A DNA stretch of 36,143 nt from Actinomycetes bacterium (GCA_023437345.1 JAEZGC010000205.1:1-36143); one strand, 5' to 3'; counted from the stretch's first letter, positions 15,404 through 22,627 are shown. Translations and numbers: made by a program. Notes: generated by a model from the sequence alone, not told the origin.

Positions 15404-16303
15404 TCAGGAGCCGTGGCTGTCGCGGGCGCGGATCGTGCCGACCGGGCAGTGGGCGTGGGTCATCAGGCCACGCGTCACGCCGCCGACCGAGTAGGTCGGG
15501 AAGGACGTGTGCACCTCCACCACCACCAGGTCGAGCGTCTCCGACCTGTCGATCAGGACGTCGAGCGGGTTGCCGTAGGACACGTCCAGCTCGATCGGAA
15601 CCTCAGGGTGGGCCTCGGCCAGCGGGCGCACCATCTCGGCGATCCGCTCCCGGGTGACCCGGATCAGTTCGTCCTGCACTTCCGGCGGCACCGCGCCACT
15701 GCGGAAGAGCCGACCGGCAGCCGCCTTGGCGACGCTGATCACCACTACCGAACCGCCGTGCGCCTCGCACTCCTGGAGCGCCCACTCCAGAGCTATCGCA
15801 CCCTTCGCGGCGGTGTTCACCCCGACCCCGACCAGCCCGGTGCGCTCCTCGCGCTGGCGCTGCTGCGCGCTGACCGCGATCACCGGACAGTGCGAGGTGC
15901 CGGCCACCCCGACGGCTGTCGAGCCGACGAAGGCGCGCTCGCCCTCGACCACCGAGCGGCAGCCGAGCACGATCAGCGATGCAGCCTCACTGTGCCGGGC
16001 CAGCACGGCGGCCGGGTTTCCGAGGCCTACCTCGGTCCGAACCCGCTCGCGGACCACGCCGTAGCCGACCGCCTGCTCCACAGCGGCCGTCAGCATCTCC
16101 AGGGCACCGGCCCGGATCGTGTCGGGGTCGAACACGACACCCCAGGCACTGTTGAGCACCATGTCATCGACAGCGTTGACGATGACGAGGTCCGCGTCGC
16201 GGGTGACCGCTTCCGCGGCACCGTAGCGCAGCGCGTGGTCGGCGTCCTCGGAGCCGTCATAGCCGACTATCACCCGGGCCGGGCCTTCGTAGGGTCGCAG
16301 CAT
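15404..16303 (-). CDS. Tandem universal stress protein (two UspA domains)
   Basis: This 299-residue cytoplasmic protein has two Usp folds, at about 9-150 and 155-295. The first begins ARVIVGYDGSEDADHALRYG and contains a nucleotide-binding-like end GCRSVVEGERAFVGSTAVGV. The second (GLVGVGVNTAAKGAIALEWA) ends with TYSVGGVTRGLMTHAHCPVG, where the G-X2-G-X9-G ATP motif is less clear. The ATG at 16303 is supported by AAGGAG 6 nt upstream; an in-frame extension overlaps the previous gene and is rejected. It is 14 bp behind the PNPOx-like gene, so the two form an operon. This pairing recalls redox and hypoxia stress loci of actinobacteria. Confidence 0.9.
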   Translation of the reverse strand: MLRPYEGPARVIVGYDGSEDADHALRYGAAEAVTRDADLVIVNAVDDMVLNSAWGVVFDPDTIRAGALEMLTAAVEQAVGYGVVRERVRTEVGLGNPAAVLARHSEAASLIVLGCRSVVEGERAFVGSTAVGVAGTSHCPVIAVSAQQRQREERTGLVGVGVNTAAKGAIALEWALQECEAHGGSVVVISVAKAAAGRLFRSGAVPPEVQDELIRVTRERIAEMVRPLAEAHPEVPIELDVSYGNPLDVLIDRSETLDLVVVEVHTSFPTYSVGGVTRGLMTHAHCPVGTIRARDSHGS

Positions 16304-16317
16304 GGTGGACTCCTTCC

Positions 16318-16707
16318 TCAGCTCGCCGCTATGGCGCGGCCGGAGTACTCGGTCGGGGTGATGGCCACCACGACGGGTCGGTCCCCCGGCGCCCACGGTT
16401 CGGTCAACATGCCCTCCGCCGGCTCCCCCGGGCCGCTGGTGCCCTGGACGAGGACGCTCCAGCCGGTCTGGGTCTCGGCGTCGAGGTCATCGATCTCGAA
16501 GCCCACCGGCTGCGGGTCGGCCAGCCCGGAGAGCAGGGACCCGGACGCGGTGCGCAGCACGATCCGGTTGTCGATGAACACGTAGGACACCGGCAACACC
16601 TGGATGCCCGCCGGTGACTGCCAGGCCACCCGTCCGAGGTGGTGGTCCCGGAGCAGGAGGCGGCATTCAGCCGGTGACAGTGGCGTGTTGTGGCCGGTGG
16701 CTTCCAT
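16318..16707 (-). CDS. PNPOx-like flavin-binding split-barrel protein
   Basis: This 129-residue protein has the small pyridoxamine 5'-phosphate oxidase-like fold. It shows LSPAECRLLLRDHHLGRVAW, then VLPVSYVFIDNRIVLRTASG (flavin phosphate-binding strand pattern), VGFEIDDLDAETQTGWSVLV and a C-terminal VVVAITPTEYSGRAI. Such single-domain proteins bind FMN or F420 and reduce or sequester various substrates. ATG 16707 is chosen over the GTG at 16716 because TAACGT (16720-16715) is spaced 7 nt before it, which fits a leaderless transcript. It heads an operon with the universal stress protein gene. Confidence 0.85.
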   Translation of the reverse strand: MEATGHNTPLSPAECRLLLRDHHLGRVAWQSPAGIQVLPVSYVFIDNRIVLRTASGSLLSGLADPQPVGFEIDDLDAETQTGWSVLVQGTSGPGEPAEGMLTEPWAPGDRPVVVAITPTEYSGRAIAAS

Positions 16708-16714
16708 CCCCGCC

Positions 16715-16720
16715 ACGTTA
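16715..16720 (-). promoter_or_regulatory. -10 box of the PNPOx-usp operon (leaderless)
   Basis: TAACGT on the minus strand stands 7 nt before ATG 16707. It overlaps the alternative GTG start at 16716, which decides the start codon. Confidence 0.6.
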
Positions 16721-16739
16721 GCGAATCGGCGCGGCCGCG

Positions 16740-17654
16740 TCAGCCGTCCGCGCTGAAGGACGTGCGGCCGCGGAGCCGTTGCGCCAGTTCTTCGTCCATC
16801 TCGTCGGCGACCACGGTCACCGCACGCAACGCCTGGTGCAGGTGCGCCGGGACGAACGGGTAGGCCAACACAGACATGCTGGCGAACACCCGGTCGCGGA
16901 TCAGCAGGAAGCGCACATAGCGTGCCTGCGCGTTGAGATCGCTCAGAATCTCCATGGCGCGGCTACGTCCCTCGATCTCGTGCACCAGCGGAGAGAACAC
17001 GATCACCTCGCGGGTGTCCCGGGTGCAGCGTACGAAGACCATCGCGCTGCCGACCCGGATCGCGAAGTCGCCGTCGGCGTCGGCGAGGGGTTCGTAGCCG
17101 AACACCTGGGACAGCTCGGCGCGGACCAGCGACTCCAGGTGCCCCGGCGAGGTCGGCACCAGCGCCTGCAGGTCGTCCTGGTCGTAGTCGGGACGCGGCA
17201 GCTCACCCGGCGGCGGCGGGGCGAGCACCTCGGCGAGCTGGTCGGGGGCCAAGAAGGCGGGATGGCGGACCCCGAACACCTCGCGCAGCGCGACGACCGC
17301 CCGGGTGGCCACCGGCTCGCTGTCCTCCTGCGCGGCCACGAACCAGTGCTGCGGACCGGTCTCGACCGATGGCGGCTCCCAGCCGAGGTCGGCGAGCCGC
17401 TGCAGCGCGGCGGCGTCCAGCTGGAAGTCCTCGCCGAGTTCGGCATTGGAGGACGCGACAGTGAGCAGTCGGCGGTCGGCCCGGCAGGTGAAGCGGACGT
17501 AGGGCGCGGGGCCGCGCGAATCGGAGGCGAGCGACCCGAGGGTGAGCGTGCCGCCCGGATCCATCATCGAGATGACCTCAGCCAATCGCTCGGTGAACCC
17601 GGCCCAGGCCTCGGCGATGCTGCGGTCCAGGTCGAAGTCCAGTGGCATGGTCAT
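16740..17654 (-). CDS. TY-Chap / YbjN-like putative peptide-binding chaperone
   Basis: This 304-residue soluble protein has an N-terminal domain at about 1-120 (PYVRFTCRADRRLLTVASSN) and a C-terminal YbjN-like domain at about 165-300 (AIRVGSAMVFVRCTRDTREV, IVFSPLVHEIE, AMEILSDLNAQARYVRFLLI, VFASMSVLAYPFVPAHLHQA). This layout is that of the actinobacterial T3SS/YbjN chaperone-like family, for which no client is known. The start ATG at 17654 follows AGGAGGGG closely; an ATG two codons later (17648) is at a better distance. It has its own divergent promoter region with the VTT gene and is followed by the PNPOx gene 32 bp on. The function is inferred from fold only. Confidence 0.7.
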   Translation of the reverse strand: MTMPLDFDLDRSIAEAWAGFTERLAEVISMMDPGGTLTLGSLASDSRGPAPYVRFTCRADRRLLTVASSNAELGEDFQLDAAALQRLADLGWEPPSVETGPQHWFVAAQEDSEPVATRAVVALREVFGVRHPAFLAPDQLAEVLAPPPPGELPRPDYDQDDLQALVPTSPGHLESLVRAELSQVFGYEPLADADGDFAIRVGSAMVFVRCTRDTREVIVFSPLVHEIEGRSRAMEILSDLNAQARYVRFLLIRDRVFASMSVLAYPFVPAHLHQALRAVTVVADEMDEELAQRLRGRTSFSADG

Positions 17655-17699
17655 GCGCCCCTCCTAGCCAGCATCCCCCCAACCTACGCGATCGGTCGT

Positions 17700-17720
17700 C
17701 GGACGCGCAGAACGCGTCCG
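17700..17720. promoter_or_regulatory. Perfect 8-5-8 inverted repeat between the TY-Chap and VTT genes
   Basis: CGGACGCG-CAGAA-CGCGTCCG lies about 46 bp upstream of the TY-Chap start and 74 bp upstream of the VTT gene start. In a divergent region it could be a shared operator. The GC-rich arms make chance occurrence possible. Confidence 0.35.
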
Positions 17721-17793
17721 CCCCGCGATTGGCACGGCCGCTGGACGGTCTGGTTTACTGCCGAGGTTTGGGACGATCGGGAAGGATGGTGGC

Positions 17794-18267
17794 GTGGATC
17801 CGACCCAGTGGGACGTGCCGTTCCCGGTCATCGTCGCCGCCATGTTCGGGATCGTCTTCTGCCGCGCCGGCGCCACCTACTGGCTCGGCCGGCTGGCGGC
17901 CGCCGGCGCCCACCGCACCCGGCTGGCCAAGATGATGGACACCCCCGGCTATGCGCGGGTCACCCAACGGATCAACGACTACGGCGCACCGGTGGTGGCG
18001 GTCTCCTTCCTCACCGTCGGCTTCCAGACCATGGCCAATCTCGCCGCCGGCGCCACCCGGATGCCGCTGACCCGCTACCTGCCGGCCCTGGCCGTCGGCG
18101 GGGTGCTGTGGGCGCTGCTCTACTCGGCGATCGGGGTGATCGGGGTCGACCTGGTCGGCCAGCTGTACGCCTACTCGCCGGTGCTGGCCATCGGCATCGT
18201 GGCCCTGGTGGTGGGTGGCTACGCCACCTTCATCGTGCTCCGGGCCCGCCGCGCAGTGCGCCACTGA
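17794..18267 (+). CDS. Small VTT-domain (DedA-like) membrane protein
   Basis: This is a 157-residue integral membrane protein. The central stretch RINDYGAPVVAVSFLTVGFQ followed by TMANLAAGATRMPLTRYLPA and GGVLWALLYSAIGVIG matches the core of the VTT/SNARE-associated (DedA) domain, although it is shorter than classical DedA proteins of about 200 residues. Four hydrophobic segments are visible. DedA relatives act in membrane lipid flipping and envelope homeostasis. The GTG at 17794 is chosen because GAAGGA lies 7 nt upstream. The gene is divergent from the TY-Chap gene and convergent with nrdJ. Confidence 0.75.
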   Translation: MDPTQWDVPFPVIVAAMFGIVFCRAGATYWLGRLAAAGAHRTRLAKMMDTPGYARVTQRINDYGAPVVAVSFLTVGFQTMANLAAGATRMPLTRYLPALAVGGVLWALLYSAIGVIGVDLVGQLYAYSPVLAIGIVALVVGGYATFIVLRARRAVRH

Positions 18268-18304
18268 CCTTCAGCCGGACCGTCGCGGTCCTGGACGCGG
18301 GAGA

Positions 18305-18378
18305 CGCGCCGCAGCATCGACTTCCCCGAGGGGACAAAGAGTCCCGGAGACCAAGAGTCCCTTCGATGCTGCGGCGCG
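18305..18378. terminator. Large structured inverted repeat between convergent dedA-like gene and nrdJ
   Basis: A 16-nt arm (18305-18320, CGCGCCGCAGCATCGA) is exactly complementary to 18363-18378. The 42-nt interior holds CCCC-GA-GGGG and GGGAC-AAAGA-GTCCC, plus a second AAGAGTCCC copy that could pair instead. It lies 38 bp after the dedA-like stop and 15 bp beyond the nrdJ stop, so bidirectional termination is the simplest reading, but it is more elaborate than an ordinary terminator. Confidence 0.6.
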
Positions 18379-18392
18379 CGCTTTCCCCCTCG

Positions 18393-21230
18393 TCAGCTGC
18401 AGCCGCTCGTGGAGCCGCAACCTTCACACACGTAGCAGGAACCGCTGGGCCGCATCTTCGTGCCGCAGGTGAGGCACAACGGTGCGTCCACCTTGAGCCC
18501 GGTCAGCTTCGCCAGCACGTCGGCGGTGCTGGTCGGCGACTCCACGATCAGTGCCGGCTGCACCGCACCGGGGCCGTCGATCCGCAGGTCGTCGGCGGCA
18601 TCGTTCTTCAGCGTCTCGGACTCGATCAGCCCCGCCTCGTCCTCGTCGGACAGGTAGGAGCCGGTCTCAACATACCGCGCCCGCTCGGCGGCGGTGTAGA
18701 TGCCCAGCTCCGCACGCTCGTCGAATGACAGGTAGTCAAGGGCCAGTCGGCGGAAGATGTAGTCCATGATCGACTGCGCCATCCGGACGTCCGGGTCGTC
18801 GGTCATTCCGGCCGGCTCGAACTTCAGGTTGGTGAACTTCTGCGCGAAGGTCGACAGCGGCACGCCGTACTGCAGGCCGATCGAGACCGCGATGCTGAAG
18901 GCGTCCATCACACCGGCCAGGGTGGAGCCCTGCTTGCCGAGCTTGAGGAAGACCTCGCCCAGCGCGCCGTCCTCGTACTGGCCGGAGGTCATGTAGCCCT
19001 CGGCGCCGGCGACCGAGAATGACGTGGTGCGCGAGACCCGCGACTTCGGCAGGCGCTTGCGGCGCGGCTTGTACTCGACGCGGACCTCCGGCTCGGCGGC
19101 CGCCGGCTTGGGATCCTCCTTCTTGCGGGCGTCCGACAGCGGCTGGCCGACCTTGCAGTTGTCGCGGTAGACCGCCAGGGCCTTCAGGCCCAGCTGCCAC
19201 CCCTGCAGGTAGACGTCGGCGATCTCCTCGACTGTCGCCGACTCAGGCAGGTTCACGGTCTTGGAGATGGCGCCGGACAGGAACGGCTGGACCGCCGCCA
19301 TCATCCGGACGTGGCCCATCGGCTTGATCGACCGCTGGCCCATCGCGGTGTCGAACACCTCGTAGTGCTCGGGCCGCAGCCCGGGAGCGTTGACCACATG
19401 GCCGTGCTCGGCGATGTACTCGACAATCGCCTCGACAGTCTCCTCGGCGTAGCCCAGCCGCTTCAGGGCGCGCGGGATGGTGAGGTTGACGATCTGCAGG
19501 CTGCCGCCACCGACCAGCTTCTTGAACTTCACCAGCGAGAAGTCGGGCTCGATGCCCGTGGTGTCGCAGTCCATCATGAAGCCGATCGTGCCGGTCGGTG
19601 CCAGCAGCGACGCCTGGGCGTTGCGGAACCCGTTCTTCGCGCCGAGCTTGACCACGTGGTCCCACTCGGTGGTGGCGGCGGCGTGGATCGCGCCGTCCAG
19701 GGCGTCGAAGCCGCGCAGGTCGTCGTTGGCGGCCTGGTGCTTGCGCATCACCCGCTGGTGGGCCGAGGCGTTGCGCGGGTAGCCGGCGTAGGTGCCGACC
19801 ACTGCCGCCAGCTCGGCGGAGCGGCGGTAGGCGGCGCCGGTCATCAGCGAGGTGATCGCGGCCGCGAGTGCCCGTCCGGAGTCGGTGTCGTAGCCGCGCC
19901 CCAGCGCCATCAGCAGCGCGCCGAGGTTGGCGTACCCGATGCCGAGCTGGCGGTAGTCGCGGGTGGTCTTCGTGATCGCCTCGGTCGGGAAGTCGGCGAA
20001 GCAGATCGAGATGTCCATGGCGGTGATCACCAGCTCGACAGCCCGGGTGAAGCTCTCGACATCGAAGGTGTCGTCGTCGCGCAGGAACTTCATCAGGTTC
20101 AGGCTGGCCAGGTTGCACGACGAGTTGTCCAGGCTCATGTACTCCGAGCACGGGTTGGACGCGGTGATCCGTCCGGTCTCGGGGTTGGTGTGCCAGGCGT
20201 TGATGGTGTCGTCGTACTGCAGGCCCGGGTCGGCACACTCCCAGGCCGCCTTGGCGATCTTGTTGAACAGGTCACGGGCGTCGATCGTCTCGATCACCTC
20301 GCCGGTCATCCTGGCCCGCAGCCCGAAGTCGGTGCCGTCCACCACGGCGCGCATGAACTCGTCGGTGACCCGCACCGAGTTGTTGGCGTTCTGGTACTGG
20401 ACGCTGACGATGTCCTTGCCGCCGAGATCCATGTCGAACCCGGCGTCGCGCAGCGCGCGGATCTTGTCCTCCTCGCGCGCCTTGGTCTCGACGAACTCCT
20501 CGATGTCGGGGTGGTCGACGTCGAGCACGACCATCTTCGCCGCCCGGCGGGTCGCGCCGCCGGACTTGATGGTCCCGGCGGAGGCATCGGCACCCCGCAT
20601 GAACGAGACCGGGCCGGAGGCGGTGCCACCCGAGGACAGCAGCTCCTTGCTCGAGCGGATCCGCGACAGGTTGAGGCCGGCGCCCGAACCTCCCTTGAAG
20701 ATGAACCCCTCCTCCTTGTACCAGTTCAGGATCGAGTCCATCGAGTCGTCGACGCTCAGGATGAAGCACGCGCTGACCTGCTGCGGGCTGTGGGTGCCGA
20801 CGTTGAACCAGACCGGGGAGTTGAAGCTGAAGTACTGGTGCAGCAGCAGCCAGGTGAGCTCGTGCTCGAAGACGTCGGCGTCGGCCGGGGTGGCGAAGTA
20901 CTGGTTCTCCTCGCCGGCGGCGCGGTACTTGCTGACCACCCGGTCGATCAGGGTTCGCAGGCTCGCCTCCCGGGCCGGGGTGCCGACCGCGCCGCGGAAG
21001 TACTTGGTGGTCACGATGGTGGACGCGTTCAGGCTCCAGAAGTCGGGGAACTCGACGCCGCGCTGTTCGAAGACCACCTCGCCGGTCTTCCAGTTCGTCT
21101 GGACGACGTCGCGCTGCTCCCAGGTCACCTGGTCGTAGGGGTGCACCCCCGCAGTGGTGAAGGTGCGCGGGATGGTCAGGCCTGCAGCCTTGCGTCCCCC
21201 GCGAACGGATGCCTTCACGGTCTCGGTCAT
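18393..21230 (-). CDS. nrdJ: Vitamin B12-dependent (class II) ribonucleotide reductase NrdJ
   Basis: This 945-residue enzyme reduces ribonucleotides to deoxyribonucleotides with adenosylcobalamin, without oxygen dependence. Visible features are HQYFSFNSPVWFNVGTHSPQ, QVSACFILSVDDSMDS with Cys155 (redox pair), FKGGSGAGLNLSRIRSSKEL, NPCSEYMSLDNSSCNLASLN with the active-site cysteine in NPCSE, and LLAPTGTIGFMMDCDTTGIE. The C-terminus has a CxxC-rich tail (CLTCGTKM, CYVCEGCGSTSGC) that re-reduces the active site. ATG 21230 is chosen because AAAGG is 7 nt upstream; an open frame continues upstream but overlaps nrdR. It is 31 bp behind nrdR, forming an operon under NrdR control. No cobalamin riboswitch was seen before it. 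Confidence 0.96.
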   Translation of the reverse strand: MTETVKASVRGGRKAAGLTIPRTFTTAGVHPYDQVTWEQRDVVQTNWKTGEVVFEQRGVEFPDFWSLNASTIVTTKYFRGAVGTPAREASLRTLIDRVVSKYRAAGEENQYFATPADADVFEHELTWLLLHQYFSFNSPVWFNVGTHSPQQVSACFILSVDDSMDSILNWYKEEGFIFKGGSGAGLNLSRIRSSKELLSSGGTASGPVSFMRGADASAGTIKSGGATRRAAKMVVLDVDHPDIEEFVETKAREEDKIRALRDAGFDMDLGGKDIVSVQYQNANNSVRVTDEFMRAVVDGTDFGLRARMTGEVIETIDARDLFNKIAKAAWECADPGLQYDDTINAWHTNPETGRITASNPCSEYMSLDNSSCNLASLNLMKFLRDDDTFDVESFTRAVELVITAMDISICFADFPTEAITKTTRDYRQLGIGYANLGALLMALGRGYDTDSGRALAAAITSLMTGAAYRRSAELAAVVGTYAGYPRNASAHQRVMRKHQAANDDLRGFDALDGAIHAAATTEWDHVVKLGAKNGFRNAQASLLAPTGTIGFMMDCDTTGIEPDFSLVKFKKLVGGGSLQIVNLTIPRALKRLGYAEETVEAIVEYIAEHGHVVNAPGLRPEHYEVFDTAMGQRSIKPMGHVRMMAAVQPFLSGAISKTVNLPESATVEEIADVYLQGWQLGLKALAVYRDNCKVGQPLSDARKKEDPKPAAAEPEVRVEYKPRRKRLPKSRVSRTTSFSVAGAEGYMTSGQYEDGALGEVFLKLGKQGSTLAGVMDAFSIAVSIGLQYGVPLSTFAQKFTNLKFEPAGMTDDPDVRMAQSIMDYIFRRLALDYLSFDERAELGIYTAAERARYVETGSYLSDEDEAGLIESETLKNDAADDLRIDGPGAVQPALIVESPTSTADVLAKLTGLKVDAPLCLTCGTKMRPSGSCYVCEGCGSTSGCS

Positions 21231-21261
21231 GGTGCTGCCTTTCGGAAGTGGGAGGAGTGGG

Positions 21262-21720
21262 TCAGTGGGCGGCGAGTGCCGACGCCCGGAGGTTCTCGAT
21301 CTCGGCCTCGAAGTCGTCGACCGATTGGTAGTGCTTGTAGACCGACGCGAACCGGAGGTAGGCGACGGCGTCCAGCTTCTGCAGCGGACCGAGGACGGCC
21401 AAGCCGACCTCGTTGGCCGGGATCTCGGCCTGGCCCGCAGCCCGCAGCGACTCCTCCACCTGCTGCCCGAGCCGGGCCAGGTCGTCCTCGGTGACCGGGC
21501 GGCCCTTGCAGGCCTTGGCGACACCGTGGATCACCTTCTCCCGGGAGAACGGCTCGACGACGCCCGAGCGCTTCACCACGACCAGCTGCATCTGCTCGAG
21601 GGTCGTGAACCGGCGTTCGCACTCGGGGCATTGGCGGCGGCGGCGGATGCTGGAGCCGTCCTCGGCTACCCGGGAGTCGAGCACCCGGCTGTCGGTGTGG
21701 CGGCAGTAAGGGCAGTACAT
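21262..21720 (-). CDS. nrdR: Transcriptional repressor NrdR
   Basis: This is a 152-residue ATP/dATP-sensing repressor of ribonucleotide reductase genes. The N-terminal zinc ribbon is clear (MYCPYCRHTDSRVLDSRVAE, then RRRQCPECERRFTTLEQ), followed by the ATP-cone (LVVVKRSGVVEPFSREKVIH) to about residue 140. ATG 21720 is selected because the family starts with MYCPYC or MHCPFC and GGAGA stands upstream; the frame is open 20 codons further into the promoter. It is the first gene of the nrdR-nrdJ operon and probably represses it through the NrdR-box pair at 21775-21822. Confidence 0.96.
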   Translation of the reverse strand: MYCPYCRHTDSRVLDSRVAEDGSSIRRRRQCPECERRFTTLEQMQLVVVKRSGVVEPFSREKVIHGVAKACKGRPVTEDDLARLGQQVEESLRAAGQAEIPANEVGLAVLGPLQKLDAVAYLRFASVYKHYQSVDDFEAEIENLRASALAAH

Positions 21721-21740
21721 GACTCTCCTCTCACCGGCGC

Positions 21741-21787
21741 TGTGGACGAAGCTGTGGATGGCTGTGGGTAACAACCACAATCTGTGG
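21741..21787. promoter_or_regulatory. Cluster of four DnaA-box-like TGTGG motifs in the nrdR leader
   Basis: TGTGGACGA (21741), TGTGGATGG (21753), TGTGGGTAA (21763) and TGTGGATGA (21783) each differ little from the DnaA box TGTGGATAA. Their starts are 12, 10 and 20 bp apart, roughly on one helix face. They lie in the predicted 5' untranslated region of nrdR. DnaA control of ribonucleotide reductase is known in E. coli; here it is inferred from motifs. Confidence 0.45.
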
Positions 21788-21790
21788 ATG
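21775..21790 (-). promoter_or_regulatory. NrdR box 2 (weaker)
   Basis: The stretch around CCACAATCTGTGG matches about 9 of 16 positions of the NrdR-box pattern. Its centre is 32 bp from that of the box at 21807-21822, which is the usual spacing of paired NrdR sites. It overlaps one DnaA-like motif. Confidence 0.45.
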
Positions 21791-21806
21791 AACCACAGGC
21801 TTGTAA

Positions 21807-21822
21807 CTACTAGATATAGAGC
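21807..21822 (-). promoter_or_regulatory. NrdR box 1, overlapping the nrdR promoter
   Basis: CTACTAGATATAGAGC keeps the CTAGATATAG core of the NrdR-box consensus. It overlaps the predicted -10 (21825-21820) and start site of the nrdR-nrdJ operon, as expected for repression. Confidence 0.6.
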
Positions 21823-21848
21823 TTATGCCGCCTGCCGCCGAAGAGCAA
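21820..21848 (-). promoter_or_regulatory. nrdR-nrdJ promoter
   Basis: On the minus strand TTGCTC (21848-21843) and TAAGCT (21825-21820) are separated by exactly 17 bp. Transcription would start near 21813 and give a leader of about 95 nt before nrdR. Confidence 0.6.
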
Positions 21849-21935
21849 GAGGGGTTCCCGGACGGCGTGTCAGGCCCGGCCGACCGGCACCCCACACGCC
21901 ATGCCGAGCCGCGGCACGCGGTTCTCTCGGGCGAC

Positions 21936-22139
21936 TCACCCTGCACGGACGGCAACGCCCTGCGGACCAGCCCGGCACCCCGTCTGGCCCGACGGCGTCC
22001 GCTCGGCCGGCCCGCCGCGGCACCCAGGCCAGCTCGACGCGAGCGCGCACCATCCTTCCCCGACCTGCGTGACCCTGCCGATGCCCCCGGCGGCGGGGTC
22101 CAGGACGCTGTCCCACGGTTCGAGCAGCGCCCGACGCGA
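21936..22139 (-). pseudogene. Possible decayed LysM-type tail of the SOS membrane protein gene
   Basis: If the TGA at 22142-22140 is read through, the same frame stays open for 67 codons to a TGA at 21938-21936. Within it GRVTQVGEGWCALASSW (22079-22029) recalls the start of a LysM domain (VxVxxGxxLWxLAS). LexA-adjacent cell-division proteins of other actinobacteria carry a LysM domain after their membrane helix. The rest shows no conserved LysM sequence, so this is a tentative relic. No other gene is supported between 21825 and 22139. Confidence 0.3.
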
Positions 22140-22520
22140 TCAGTTCAGCGTCAGGGTTGCGGCGATCGGGTCGTTGCTGACGGCGAAGAAGCTGACCACG
22201 AGGACGACGAACGCGGTCATCATCAGCAGGCTGAAGCCGCCCACCACGACGGCGAGCCCGCGGCGGGTAAGCCGCAGCGGTGCCGCTCCCGCCGCGCTGG
22301 TCGCAGCGACCGGACGGATGTGGCTGACCGGGCGGGCTCGCAGCTGCGCGGCCGGCTCGAGAGCGGGACTCGCGCCCACGGTCGCCTCCCGCAGCGGCGT
22401 GGCCTGGCCGGGGTCGGCGAGGCCGGTCGGGACTGCATCCGGCACCACATGCATCCAGCGCCGCGGCTGGCTCGGGGCGGGCAGCTCGACCAGCGGCAGA
22501 TCGATCAACAGGGCGCTCAT
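22140..22520 (-). CDS. SOS-controlled small membrane protein divergent from lexA
   Basis: This 126-residue protein has a hydrophilic, Pro/Ala-rich N-terminal region of about 80 residues, the motif PLRLTRRGLAVVVGGFS and one transmembrane helix at about 88-113, then ends 13 residues later. ATG 22520 is chosen because GAGGAG is 5 nt upstream; a further ATG at 22547 lies inside the SOS box. The position next to lexA and SOS control match division inhibitors such as DivS of Corynebacterium and ChiZ (Rv2719c) of Mycobacterium, which share an LTRRG-like stretch and membrane helix but carry an extra domain missing here. A role in halting division after DNA damage is inferred from context. The sequence itself is not one I recognise. 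Confidence 0.6.
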   Translation of the reverse strand: MSALLIDLPLVELPAPSQPRRWMHVVPDAVPTGLADPGQATPLREATVGASPALEPAAQLRARPVSHIRPVAATSAAGAAPLRLTRRGLAVVVGGFSLLMMTAFVVLVVSFFAVSNDPIAATLTLN

Positions 22521-22540
22521 ACCGGCTCCTCTGGGGTAGT

Positions 22541-22554
22541 CGAACATCTGTTCG
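22541..22554. promoter_or_regulatory. SOS (LexA) box of the small membrane protein gene
   Basis: CGAACATCTGTTCG is a perfect CGAAC-N4-GTTCG box. It covers the predicted transcription start of the leftward promoter (-35 TTGCTC 22588-22583, 17 bp, -10 TAAGAA 22565-22560). Confidence 0.9.
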
Positions 22555-22559
22555 ATACA

Positions 22560-22588
22560 TTCTTAGCCCCGGACCCACCCGAGAGCAA
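22560..22588 (-). promoter_or_regulatory. Promoter of the small SOS membrane protein gene
   Basis: TTGCTC (22588-22583) and TAAGAA (22565-22560) have a 17-bp spacer on the minus strand. The start site falls inside the SOS box at 22541-22554. Confidence 0.6.
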
Positions 22589-22595
22589 GGATATT

Positions 22596-22609
22596 CGAAC
22601 GCATGTTCG
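22596..22609. promoter_or_regulatory. Second perfect SOS (LexA) box
   Basis: CGAACGCATGTTCG is a perfect CGAAC-N4-GTTCG box lying 55 bp from the first, just upstream of the -35 of the leftward promoter and downstream of a PafBC-like motif (22628-22650). Confidence 0.85.
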
Positions 22610-22627
22610 TCGCGTGTCGTTGCGAAC

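Noticed and set aside
13650..15494. 614-codon open frame on the plus strand opposite hrpA
   Set aside because: It is antisense to clear HrpA helicase motifs, has the Arg/Gly/Val-rich shadow composition of high-GC DNA and resembles no protein family.
21231..21261. Cobalamin riboswitch in front of nrdJ
   Set aside because: The gap to nrdR is only 31 bp, far too short, and no B12 box was seen upstream of nrdR either.
19311..21494. 727-codon open frame on the plus strand opposite nrdJ
   Set aside because: It lies antisense to conserved NrdJ motifs and extends into nrdR antisense; it is a shadow frame.
21741..21792. Replication origin from the DnaA-like boxes
   Set aside because: No dnaA, dnaN or AT-rich unwinding region is nearby; the motifs sit in the nrdR leader.
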